19,858 nt of DNA from Cryomorphaceae bacterium (GTDB taxonomy: Bacteria; Bacteroidota; Bacteroidia; Flavobacteriales_G; Salibacteraceae), in NCBI GenBank assembly GCA_003564735.1, contig PXEK01000044.1:1-19858 (forward strand). Direction: 5' to 3'. A model generated the notes under the pieces. The model did no database searches, was not told the DNA's origin, and worked only from the letters and a program-made list of their open reading frames with translations. The position numbers and the translations under genes are program-made. Within the stretch, counting starts at the first letter, position 1; the number at the start of each line of letters is the position of its first letter. Positions 1-8,510 of the stretch are shown in pieces.

Positions 1-864
1 CACGAAGCCGGCGAAGGTAGCCCGGAGGAAATAGATGCGGCCTATGAGGTTTGCATGGAAAAGGTGGAAGAGCTCGAATTTAAAAATATGTTGAGCAATA
101 AAGAGGATGAACTTCACGCAGTTGTGGAAATCAACCCCGGCGCCGGCGGCACTGAAAGTCAGGACTGGGCTTCAATGCTCTATCGTATGTATGTTATGTA
201 TGCCGAAAAAAACGGCTTTAAGGTAAAAGAGGTCGACTTTCAAAAAGGTGAAGAAGCGGGCATAAAGTCGGTGACATTTGAGGTTCAAGGTGAGTATGCC
301 TATGGTTACCTCAAAAGTGAAAACGGAGTGCATCGTTTGGTTCGTATTTCCCCCTTTGACTCTAACGCCCGTCGTCACACTTCTTTTGCATCGGTGTTTG
401 TATATCCCGTTATTGACGACTCCATTGAAATTGAAGTTAATACAAGTGATATCACTTTCGAAACTTTTCGCTCGGGCGGAGCGGGCGGACAAAACGTGAA
501 CAAGGTGGAAACGGGAGTCCGTTTGGAACACAAACCCACGGGAATCATCATTAGAAATACCGAGTCGAGGTCGCAACTCCAAAACAAGGAAAACGCTCTT
601 AAACTACTCAAGTCTAAGCTCTATGAAATTGAAATGCGCAAGCGCATGGAAGAGAGAGACGCCATTGAGGGTAGTAAAAAGAAAATTGAGTGGGGCTCTC
701 AAATACGCAGTTATGTTTTTCACCCTTACAAGATGGTTAAAGATGTGAGGACACAACACGAAACCTCAAATGTTCAATCGGTGATGGACGGTGAACTCGA
801 TGGTTTCATAAAAGCCTACCTCATGGAGTTCGGCACGGCCACGGAAAACGACGATAGTCAATAA
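1..864 (+). CDS. prfB: Peptide chain release factor 2 (3' part, start outside window)
   Basis: RF2 recognises UGA and UAA stop codons in the ribosomal A site and triggers hydrolysis of peptidyl-tRNA. The reading frame is open from base 1, so the gene begins upstream of the window; the ATG at 55 is internal and not the start. About 287 residues are visible, against roughly 365 in full-length RF2. The codon-recognition tripeptide SPF, which marks RF2 rather than RF1, is at bases 349-357, and the catalytic GGQ loop (within GGAGGQ) ends at bases 490-492. The C-terminal region after GGQ is intact and ends with TAA. The UGA frameshift site that autoregulates many prfB genes would lie upstream and cannot be judged here. 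The gene converges on groL and the two share a terminator. Confidence 0.97.
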   Translation, partial: HEAGEGSPEEIDAAYEVCMEKVEELEFKNMLSNKEDELHAVVEINPGAGGTESQDWASMLYRMYVMYAEKNGFKVKEVDFQKGEEAGIKSVTFEVQGEYAYGYLKSENGVHRLVRISPFDSNARRHTSFASVFVYPVIDDSIEIEVNTSDITFETFRSGGAGGQNVNKVETGVRLEHKPTGIIIRNTESRSQLQNKENALKLLKSKLYEIEMRKRMEERDAIEGSKKKIEWGSQIRSYVFHPYKMVKDVRTQHETSNVQSVMDGELDGFIKAYLMEFGTATENDDSQ

Positions 865-924
865 GGTCGGAAAAAACCGGCTTTTACTGAATTCAGAGCT
901 GTTTTCATGTGGGTTAAAAGACAT

Positions 925-960
925 AAAAAAAGCTCCGTTGAAATCAACGGAGCTTTTTTA
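925..960. terminator. Bidirectional intrinsic terminator between prfB and groL
   Basis: A perfect 10-bp stem (AGCTCCGTTG at 931-940, CAACGGAGCT at 945-954) closes a 4-nt AAAT loop. A run of A precedes it and a run of T follows it, so a U-tract follows the hairpin on either strand. It lies between convergent prfB (+) and groL (-) and can serve both. Confidence 0.9.
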
Positions 961-978
961 TTCAGAGCTTATTGCATT

Positions 979-2637
<1,659 letters not shown>

Positions 2638-2639
2638 TT

Positions 2640-2654
2640 AATTTTAAAATTTGA
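2640..2654 (-). repeat. 15-nt element shared by groL and groS leaders (copy 1)
   Basis: The 15 bases AATTTTAAAATTTGA at 2640-2654 (read on +) recur identically at 2956-2970 in front of groS. Each copy contains the 12-bp palindrome AATTTTAAAATT and lies within about 15-36 nt of a start codon. In AT-rich leaders a chance match is possible. Confidence 0.5.
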
Positions 2655-2655
2655 G

Positions 2656-2934
2656 TTATACAATTGCGAAAATATCAGCTTCGCGCATGATTAAATAGTC
2701 TTTTCCTTCCAGTGTAACTTCAGTACCGGAGTACTTACCGTATAAAACAGTATCCCCTACCTTAAGTGTTACAGGCTCATCTTTTTTACCGGGCCCTGCG
2801 GCCACTACGGTTCCTTTTTGGGGTTTTTCTTTAGCCGTATCGGGAATAATGATTCCGCCGGCTGTTTTTTCCTCAGCGGGAGCGGGCTCTACTACCACGC
2901 GATCCGCAAGTGGTTTAATACTAACTTTTGCCAT
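2656..2934 (-). CDS. groS: 10 kDa co-chaperonin GroES
   Basis: GroES is the heptameric lid that closes the GroEL folding chamber. The 92-residue length is standard. The N-terminal barrel begins [15 protein letters not shown], and the mobile loop that contacts GroEL ([12 protein letters not shown]) is at about residues 23-34. The C-terminal half shows the usual YGKYSGTEV and DYLIMRE segments. It is the first gene of the groS-groL operon. I see no CIRCE inverted repeat (the HrcA operator) in the 250 nt upstream and no convincing TAnnTTTG promoter, so heat-shock control must use something else. The leader is unusual: a strong Shine-Dalgarno sequence lies 36 nt before the ATG. Confidence 0.99.
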   Translation of the reverse strand: MAKVSIKPLADRVVVEPAPAEEKTAGGIIIPDTAKEKPQKGTVVAAGPGKKDEPVTLKVGDTVLYGKYSGTEVTLEGKDYLIMREADIFAIV

Positions 2935-2945
2935 TTTATTTACTG

Positions 2946-2980
2946 TTTAAAATTGAATTTTAAAATTTGAATCACCTCCC
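2946..2980 (-). promoter_or_regulatory. groS leader: distant strong Shine-Dalgarno plus AU-only hairpin
   Basis: On the minus strand GGGAGGTGAT (2980-2971) matches nine consecutive bases of the canonical anti-Shine-Dalgarno complement. It ends 36 nt before the groS ATG, too far for normal initiation. Between the two lies a perfect 9-base inverted repeat (2946-2954 and 2956-2964, one base apart) made only of A and T. It can fold into an AU stem of about 8 bp that would shorten the gap to about 17 nt. The sequence is observed; a regulatory role is inferred. Confidence 0.5.
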
Positions 2981-3124
2981 TATAGTCACATTTTATGCCG
3001 TTAGCTTTACTCGTTACATTTTGTCATAATCCATTGCTTACTGTCTTATTTATATATATTGATGCTGACGTAATGACAGTGCTACATATTGACCGAGAAA
3101 TCGGCCGCAAACGAAAAGAGGGCA

Positions 3125-3158
3125 TAAAAAAACACCCGCATTTTCACACGGGTGTTTT
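3125..3158 (-). terminator. Intrinsic terminator downstream of secG
   Basis: A perfect 10-bp stem (AAAACACCCG at 3129-3138, CGGGTGTTTT at 3149-3158) with a 10-nt loop is followed on the minus strand by a T-run (RC of 3125-3131). It lies 28 nt beyond the secG stop and ends the miaB-to-secG operon before groS. Confidence 0.88.
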
Positions 3159-3185
3159 AAACAATAGTTTTATTCAAATTGGATT

Positions 3186-3536
3186 CTAGTCTTCATCAAA
3201 ATCGAAGTCGGGTAATTCCTGTGCCGGCGCGGGTTGACCTTGCTGCGGCATGGTGGGTTGAGATTCGATTAACTCCTCAACTTCTCCGCGTTCCGTTTGG
3301 CGAATATCACCGCCGGGTCTCATAAGAGTGGAAGAAACTACGCTCAATAGCATAAGCGCTATCACTAAAGTCCAAGTAGATTTCTCTAAAAAATCAGTTG
3401 TGCGTTTTACACCGCCAATTTGGTTCGCCGATGAAAAACCTGACGCGAGGCCGCCACCTTTGGGGTTTTGCACCAAAATTACCAAAGACAATACGATGCA
3501 TACAAGCACCACCAAAATCATAATAATTGAAGACAT
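3186..3536 (-). CDS. secG: Preprotein translocase subunit SecG
   Basis: SecG is the small auxiliary inner-membrane subunit of the SecYEG channel and stimulates SecA-driven export. Two membrane segments are visible, at about residues 4-22 and 54-74. They are joined by a cytoplasmic loop carrying the family signature VQNPKGGGLASGF followed by a KRTTDFLEKSTW segment. The 116-residue protein carries an extra C-terminal tail of about 40 residues, rich in Pro, Gln and acidic residues and ending DFDFDED. The start lies 4 nt after the stop of the upstream hypothetical gene, so translation is probably coupled. It is the last gene before the terminator. All type IX secretion clients cross the inner membrane through Sec, which makes this a functional neighbour of the gld cluster further right. 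Confidence 0.96.
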   Translation of the reverse strand: MSSIIMILVVLVCIVLSLVILVQNPKGGGLASGFSSANQIGGVKRTTDFLEKSTWTLVIALMLLSVVSSTLMRPGGDIRQTERGEVEELIESQPTMPQQGQPAPAQELPDFDFDED

Positions 3537-3540
3537 ATCT

Positions 3541-4485
3541 TTACTTTTTTTCTAATTCTTGAATTTGCCGCGCAAAGTAACTCTTTTTTTCGGGATATTT
3601 CGACATCAATATACGATAGATTTTTAGGGCTTTGGAAACATTCCCTTGTTTCTCGTATATTTTTGCTAATGTTTCACTTACAAATTCCTTATCTTGAACT
3701 GCCTCAAAGTTGGAAACTGTCGTGGGATCAAAGTCAAAACCTGTATCAGCTTTGCTTATTTGGGGTTGTTTGGCGATGAATTCGTCAATAAGATCACCGG
3801 CATCTTTTTTTCGCTCCTCTTTTCTCAGCTCATTTATCTTATCACTGTCTAAAACCTTTAACCAATCACCAAACTTTTGCGAACTTCTTACCGGAGCCTC
3901 TTTCTTCGGCTTTGCGATTTCTTTTTCCTCACCCTTTGGGGTCACTTTATCGGGGGCTTTACCCGACTCTGTTCTCAAATAATAAGCTGATTGCGCGGCG
4001 TGTTTCAATATTTCGGTTTCGAGTTGCGCCGCCAAGTTTTCACCATCGCCTGTAGAGTCGGTTTCACTTTCTGCTTTATCGTTCGGTTTGTCAACATCAG
4101 CTTTTACCGCCGATTCATCTTGAGTGGCTACTTGATGAGGCTTTTGCAGAGACTTCATCGGGATTGGCGTATCAAAGGATGCTTCATCAGGTTGATCCGG
4201 TTCTGAATAAAATTCAAGCTCCCGTAAATTTTCTTCAATCAACTCGCGCAGCTTTTCTTCATAAAGTAATTTATAAAGTCTCCTGCCCGAGGGTACACAA
4301 ACTGCCGCTCTGCGCAATTGTCTCGGACTTTCAAAATCACTTTCGTCATGTAATTTTTTACACAACAACAACTGTAGTACTTGAAAATACGGGTACTTTT
4401 CACAAACGCTACGCAAGGTATCGGTATCGATACTCCCGAGCAGTTCGGGGTTTTTAATCAGGTTATTTAACTCTTGTGCGTTCAT
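3541..4485 (-). CDS. Conserved hypothetical protein with C-terminal TPR-like segment
   Basis: I cannot assign a function. The 314-residue protein has no signal peptide or membrane segment, so it is predicted to be cytoplasmic. The N-terminal 95 residues look helical and folded (LNNLIKNPELL, then CEKYPYFQVLQLLLCKKL). Residues about 95-225 are acidic and low in complexity, probably disordered. A conserved-looking DLIDEFIAKQPQI motif follows at about 230-242, and a single TPR-like helical pair at about 268-305 (ETLAKIYEKQGNVSKALKIY). The start codon lies one base after the lptE stop (TAATATG) and the stop lies 4 nt before secG. The gene is therefore tightly embedded between two envelope-biogenesis genes. 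The pairing suggests an adaptor role in envelope assembly or secretion, but this is inference only. Confidence 0.85.
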   Translation of the reverse strand: MNAQELNNLIKNPELLGSIDTDTLRSVCEKYPYFQVLQLLLCKKLHDESDFESPRQLRRAAVCVPSGRRLYKLLYEEKLRELIEENLRELEFYSEPDQPDEASFDTPIPMKSLQKPHQVATQDESAVKADVDKPNDKAESETDSTGDGENLAAQLETEILKHAAQSAYYLRTESGKAPDKVTPKGEEKEIAKPKKEAPVRSSQKFGDWLKVLDSDKINELRKEERKKDAGDLIDEFIAKQPQISKADTGFDFDPTTVSNFEAVQDKEFVSETLAKIYEKQGNVSKALKIYRILMSKYPEKKSYFARQIQELEKK

Positions 4486-4486
4486 A

Positions 4487-4999
4487 TTACCAGTTCCCGA
4501 TTGCTTTTTGAAGTATATCCTGTGTCAATTGAGTATTGATTTCTTCAACGAGTCTATCCTCTACCTGTTTTAAAGACTCGGTGGCGGAGTAATCCTCAAA
4601 CTTGGAAAACGACTGTTCAAAGTTATCTTCTTCATTGAGGAAATTAGTAAACTTAACCTTAACCGTGATGGTTAATCGGTTAAGAGCAGCTTGCTGGTCT
4701 CCGCCCACACCCGCAGGCCTATTTTCATATCCGGTAATTTCACCTTCAAAATGCAAATCACCTCCCGATGAAACCAAATCAATACTGGTTTGCTGGATAA
4801 AAATATCTTTCAACGCCTCAGTAAAATCCTGACTGTAAGTGGGCGGAGCCAAAGGCGCTCTACTTTTGAAAAAATCAATGGTTACCGTTTCGGCATCTGT
4901 GCTTATTCCGGTAAAAGAATAGCTCACCGAGCAGCCCGTGATGTTCAAAATGAAAACCAACACTAAAAAACTCCCCAATATTTTTTTACAACTTCTCAT
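4487..4999 (-). CDS. lptE: LPS assembly lipoprotein LptE
   Basis: LptE is the outer-membrane lipoprotein that plugs the LptD barrel and helps insert lipopolysaccharide into the outer leaflet. I chose the ATG at 4999, giving 170 residues, over the upstream ATG at 5023. The shorter form begins with a classic lipoprotein signal: positive MRSCKK, a hydrophobic stretch, then lipobox ITGC with the lipidated Cys at residue 23. The longer form adds only eight polar residues. After the Cys comes VSYSFTG, typical of Bacteroidota LptE, with a body of mixed alpha/beta character. Assignment rests on lipobox, size, sequence flavour and the conserved order with secG; Bacteroidota LptE is divergent from the E. 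coli protein. The stop overlaps the next start region with one base between. Confidence 0.85.
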   Translation of the reverse strand: MRSCKKILGSFLVLVFILNITGCSVSYSFTGISTDAETVTIDFFKSRAPLAPPTYSQDFTEALKDIFIQQTSIDLVSSGGDLHFEGEITGYENRPAGVGGDQQAALNRLTITVKVKFTNFLNEEDNFEQSFSKFEDYSATESLKQVEDRLVEEINTQLTQDILQKAIGNW

Positions 5000-5151
5000 T
5001 TTACTTTTTGATTCGCTTGGCATCCGGTCTTTTTGCTAACAAGGGTTTCACGCTCTTCTTTTCAATACCCTCATTGCTGCTCTGACCGGTATAATGATCA
5101 TCAAAAGTTTGAAGTGAACCCCGATAAAACGGCTCAAAGCTAAGCAATATT

Positions 5152-6423
5152 TTATAGGTCGTACTCTTTAATTTTTCTGTAGAGCGTGCGCTCAGAAACA
5201 CCCAACTCCCTGGCGGCTGTTTTTCGTTTGTTGTTGTGCTTTTCCAGCGCTTTTTCAATCAGCTTGCGCTCGTGTTGCTCCAGATTTAATGTTTCCTCAA
5301 TCTCCTCGTTTTGATAATCATCATCTGCCGCTATTTCTGCTTTCAAAGCCTCGTGCCTTGTGCGTTCTTTCCGGACAGAGTCCCCCGATGCGGCAGGCAA
5401 CGAAAGAAACTTGCGAACACTTTGCCCATCTGATAGATCAGACGAGTAAAACTCATCTCCTGTTGAGGGCGTTTCTCCGGTTAATTCACCATCGCGATTC
5501 AAAAAGTTCCTCACCACCGTTTTTAAATTATCCAATTCATTGCGCAACTCAAAAATAAAGTTGTACAACATTTCGCGCTCCTTGTACCAAGATACGTCAC
5601 TGTCTTTAGCATCTGCAAGAGCCGGAACGCCTCCCTCTCCATATTCGGGAAGGTAAGAGAGTAAAACATCCTTAGTTACCATTCTGGTTTGTTCCAAAAT
5701 ACTGAGCTGCTCTGTAATATTTTTTAACTGCCTGATGTTTCCCGGCCAATTGTATTCCTCTAACAATTCGGCGGCATCATCGGTCAATCGTATAGCGGGC
5801 ATCTTAAACTTATCGGCAAAATCAGAGGCGAATTTTCTAAAAATCAAATGAATATCCTCTCGTCTCTCGCGCAAGGGCGGCAGAGTAACGGGAACCGTAT
5901 TGAGCCTGTAGAATAAATCCTCTCTAAATTTATTCTTCTTGATGGCCTCCACCACATTCACGTTGGTAGCCGCAATGATGCGAACATGGGTTTTTTGCAC
6001 CTTTGAACTGCCTACTTTGATAAATTCGCCGGCCTCAAGTACACGCAGGAGTTTCACCTGAGTTTCTAACGGCATCTCTGCCACCTCATCTAAAAAAAGC
6101 GTACCGCCGTCGGCCTCTTCAAAATATCCTTTTCTTTCGCTTTGGGCACCGGTAAAAGCGCCTTTAACGTGACCAAAAAGTTCTGAGTCCATCGTACCGG
6201 CCGGTATAGCTCCACAGTTCACGGCAATATATTTATTGTGTTTTCGCGCACTGCCCGCGTGTATGATTTTAGGCAGCGACTCCTTACCCACTCCACTTTC
6301 ACCGGTAATAAGAACGGATAATTCGGTAGGAGCAACCTGTAAACAGGTTTCAATAGCCCTGTTAAGGCCAAAACTATTCCCAATAATACCGTATCGTTGC
6401 TTGGCAGTTTGAAGCTGCATCAT
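5152..6423 (-). CDS. Sigma-54-dependent transcriptional activator lacking a receiver domain
   Basis: This is an AAA+ activator that remodels RNA polymerase with sigma-54 (RpoN) at -24/-12 promoters, followed by a Fis-type DNA-binding domain. Visible motifs are Walker A GESGVGKE (residues 41-48), the sigma-54-contacting GAFTGA loop (88-93), Walker B GGTLFLDE (106-113), arginine fingers in FREDLFYRLN (about 166-175), the sensor-II region WPGNIRQL, and the C-terminal helix-turn-helix ARELGVSERTLYRKIKEY. The AAA+ domain starts almost at residue 10, so there is no receiver, PAS or GAF sensor. A linker of about 120 residues with a possible coiled coil (WYKEREMLYNFIFELRNELD) joins the AAA+ and DNA-binding domains. 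The gene lies between miaB and lptE in an apparent operon. Targets cannot be read from the window; I found no clear GG-N10-GC promoter here. A second ATG immediately follows the first (MM). Confidence 0.93.
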   Translation of the reverse strand: MMQLQTAKQRYGIIGNSFGLNRAIETCLQVAPTELSVLITGESGVGKESLPKIIHAGSARKHNKYIAVNCGAIPAGTMDSELFGHVKGAFTGAQSERKGYFEEADGGTLFLDEVAEMPLETQVKLLRVLEAGEFIKVGSSKVQKTHVRIIAATNVNVVEAIKKNKFREDLFYRLNTVPVTLPPLRERREDIHLIFRKFASDFADKFKMPAIRLTDDAAELLEEYNWPGNIRQLKNITEQLSILEQTRMVTKDVLLSYLPEYGEGGVPALADAKDSDVSWYKEREMLYNFIFELRNELDNLKTVVRNFLNRDGELTGETPSTGDEFYSSDLSDGQSVRKFLSLPAASGDSVRKERTRHEALKAEIAADDDYQNEEIEETLNLEQHERKLIEKALEKHNNKRKTAARELGVSERTLYRKIKEYDL

Positions 6424-6548
6424 TTTATATATCTCTTAATGTAACGTTTATTCGAGTTTTTCCAAATCCCTTTTTTGTCTAAAAACAAGCGAAGCGCATA
6501 TTCTTATTTCTCTCAGAGCCGTTGAAAACCCTCAGGAAGTCAACCACC

Positions 6549-8009
6549 TTAAACCACCTCAACCGGCTCCTTTGAAACAGCGTGTCCCAACAGCGTAGCC
6601 GAAGTGCAATCAGTAACCTCTACATGAACGTATTGACCTTTTTTGTAATTTTCTTTAGGGAATACAATCATGGTATTTTGAGAGTTTCTGCCGCACAACT
6701 CTTGATCTGATTTTTTTGAGAATCCTTCAATCAAAACCTCAAACGTTTTACCCACTTGTTTTTTATTGCTTTTCAATGAATGTTCCTGCTGTAAGTCGAT
6801 TACCTCGCGCAAGCGTCGCTTTTTTACCTCAGTAGGCACATCATCTTCAAATTTTCTTTCGGCAAGTGTTCGGGGCCTTTCGCTGTAGTTGAACATGTAA
6901 GCGAAATCGTATTCCACCTTGCGCATCAAACTCAACGTATCTTCATGCTCCTGCTCGGTTTCGCCGCAAAAGCCAACAATGATATCTGTTGATATGGCAC
7001 AATCGGGAATAATTCTCCAAATAGCCTCTATACGGTTCATATACCACTCGCGACTATAGCCCCTGTTCATTCGCTTGAGCATTTCTGTATTTCCCGATTG
7101 AACGGGCAAATGAATATAGTTGCAAATATTTTCGTACTTTGCAATGGTGTGCAAAACATCATCTGTCATATCTTTAGGGTGCGAGGTAGAAAAGCGTATA
7201 CGCAAATCGGGAGCCACTTGGGCAACCCTATCGAGCAATTGCGCAAAATTCACGGTGGGTTTTGATTCATCTTTTACCCTGCCTTTCGAAGTCATGTTCC
7301 ACTTGTAGCTATCCACATTTTGACCCAACAAAGTCACCTCACGGTAGCCGTTGGCATACAATTCCTCTGCCTCTTTTACTATAGATTCGGGGTCCCTGCT
7401 GCGCTCGCGACCTCGCGTAAAAGGAACCACGCAAAATGAACACATATTATCACATCCGCGCATGATGGAAATAAAGGCGCTTACCCCGTTTTTATCCAAC
7501 CTCACGGGAGAAATATCAGCGTAAGTTTCTTCGCGAGAAAGTAAAACATTTACAGCTTTGTGGCCTTGATGTACCTCTTCAATTAACGAAGGTAACTCCC
7601 GATATGCATCGGGCCCCACAACTAAGTCAACTAACTTTTCCTCTTCCAAAAGCTTTTTCTTCAATCGCTCAGCCATGCAGCCCAACACCCCCACAATAAG
7701 TCCCGGGCGTTCCTTTTTAGCACTTTTAAACGCCTGTAATCTTTTGCGAACACGCTGCTCAGCATTTTCACGTATTGAACATGTATTGAGCAAAATAAGA
7801 TCAGCTTGGGAATCTTGGGGAACCGTTTTATAACCGTTTTTCATCAAAATACCCGCTACTACCTCGCTATCGCTAAAATTCATTTGGCAGCCGTAACTTT
7901 CCAAATACAATCGTTTTCCTTCAATTAAGTTGCCTTTATCCTCTATTATAGTGGCCTCACCTTGGCGCTCTTCGTCTAAAACTTTATTTCCCGTGTGCAA
8001 TCCTTCCAT
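6549..8009 (-). CDS. miaB: tRNA-2-methylthio-N6-dimethylallyladenosine synthase MiaB
   Basis: MiaB is a radical-SAM methylthiotransferase that adds a methylthio group to i6A37 of tRNAs reading UNN codons, using two [4Fe-4S] clusters. The N-terminal cluster ligands are Cys41 (YGCQMN), Cys77 (NTCSIRE) and Cys111 (LGCMAE). The radical-SAM motif CxxxCxxC is at Cys186, Cys190 and Cys193 ([10 protein letters not shown]). A C-terminal TRAM RNA-binding domain covers about residues 415-480. The protein of 486 residues is slightly longer than average because of about 30 extra N-terminal residues before the conserved RLYLESYGC segment. It appears to be the first gene of the operon running to secG; the strong promoter 50-80 nt upstream supports the chosen start. 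The stop is 125 nt before the sigma-54 activator. Confidence 0.98.
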   Translation of the reverse strand: MEGLHTGNKVLDEERQGEATIIEDKGNLIEGKRLYLESYGCQMNFSDSEVVAGILMKNGYKTVPQDSQADLILLNTCSIRENAEQRVRKRLQAFKSAKKERPGLIVGVLGCMAERLKKKLLEEEKLVDLVVGPDAYRELPSLIEEVHQGHKAVNVLLSREETYADISPVRLDKNGVSAFISIMRGCDNMCSFCVVPFTRGRERSRDPESIVKEAEELYANGYREVTLLGQNVDSYKWNMTSKGRVKDESKPTVNFAQLLDRVAQVAPDLRIRFSTSHPKDMTDDVLHTIAKYENICNYIHLPVQSGNTEMLKRMNRGYSREWYMNRIEAIWRIIPDCAISTDIIVGFCGETEQEHEDTLSLMRKVEYDFAYMFNYSERPRTLAERKFEDDVPTEVKKRRLREVIDLQQEHSLKSNKKQVGKTFEVLIEGFSKKSDQELCGRNSQNTMIVFPKENYKKGQYVHVEVTDCTSATLLGHAVSKEPVEVV

Positions 8010-8057
8010 TATTCATCAACTTTAAGTTATCCAACGCACCGCCTCCAAAACAGTTGG

Positions 8058-8087
8058 CAAAAGTAATAAATTTAGCGGTCTGCCAAA
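8058..8087 (-). promoter_or_regulatory. Bacteroidota-type promoter for the miaB operon
   Basis: On the minus strand TTTG (8087-8084) is followed by 18 nt and then TACTTTTG (8065-8058), a full match to the Bacteroidota housekeeping form (TTG, 17-23 nt, TAnnTTTG). Transcription would start near 8050, giving a leader of about 40 nt. Confidence 0.75.
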
Positions 8088-8430
8088 TCGACATAACACA
8101 TTGCCCGGGTTTGTTATTTTGGTCAGAACCTACAGGCCGGCAGGAAACTCAAGTAACAAGTGTAATCGCGGAGGACAGCATCTCAAAGCACACAATATTA
8201 ATGCAGTAAGTAAACTTACCACAATCAATAATGCTTATCCTTTACATCAAGGCCGGCGTTGGGTTGGAGCTTAACCGACTGAAATTATTCTATACTTTCG
8301 GATTCGTCTCAAAGTGGCTGTTGTTGAATCAGGCTCACTACTTGAAAGCCCGATGAACCTTGAAAGCCGAACAATCGTTGATGGTTCTGACCGAAAAAAA
8401 ACATAAAAGCAAAAAAACGAAAGAGTAAAG

Positions 8431-8460
8431 TTGAGGAGAGAAAATGTTTTCTTTACTTTG
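8431..8460 (+). promoter_or_regulatory. Probable Bacteroidota-type promoter for topA
   Basis: TTG at 8431-8433, then 19 nt, then TTACTTTG at 8453-8460, one mismatch from TAnnTTTG. The start of transcription would be near 8467, where a weak hairpin (CCGTT at 8467-8471, AACGG at 8489-8493) begins the topA leader. Confidence 0.6.
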
Positions 8461-8510
8461 CAAATTCCGTTTTTAAAATCGTCTTTTCAACGGAATATTA
8501 ATTTAAGTAC

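Larger units (their letters stand above)
8010..8510. other. 501-nt divergent intergenic region between miaB and topA
   Basis: The region holds the miaB promoter at its left end and the topA promoter at its right end. Between them I can support no gene. It contains a perfect 10-bp inverted repeat (GGTCAGAACC at 8121-8130, GGTTCTGACC at 8383-8392), a direct repeat of CTTGAAAGCC (8341 and 8359), and a hydrophobic 41-codon frame at 8231-8356 whose stop overlaps the ATG of a 17-codon frame. None of these has recognisable homology or a good start signal. It could be a decayed gene or a small non-autonomous insertion. Confidence 0.6.

Noticed and set aside
172..582. 136-codon minus-strand open frame inside prfB
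   Set aside because: It is antisense to conserved RF2 motifs (SPF, GGQ) and is a shadow frame.
2935..3185. CIRCE operator or sigma-32-like promoter for groESL
   Set aside because: I looked for the TTAGCACTC/GAGTGCTAA pair and for CTTGAA/CCCCAT elements and saw neither.
2995..3189. 64-codon + strand open frame upstream of groS
   Set aside because: It runs across the secG terminator hairpin and the groS leader, shows no family resemblance and no start signal.
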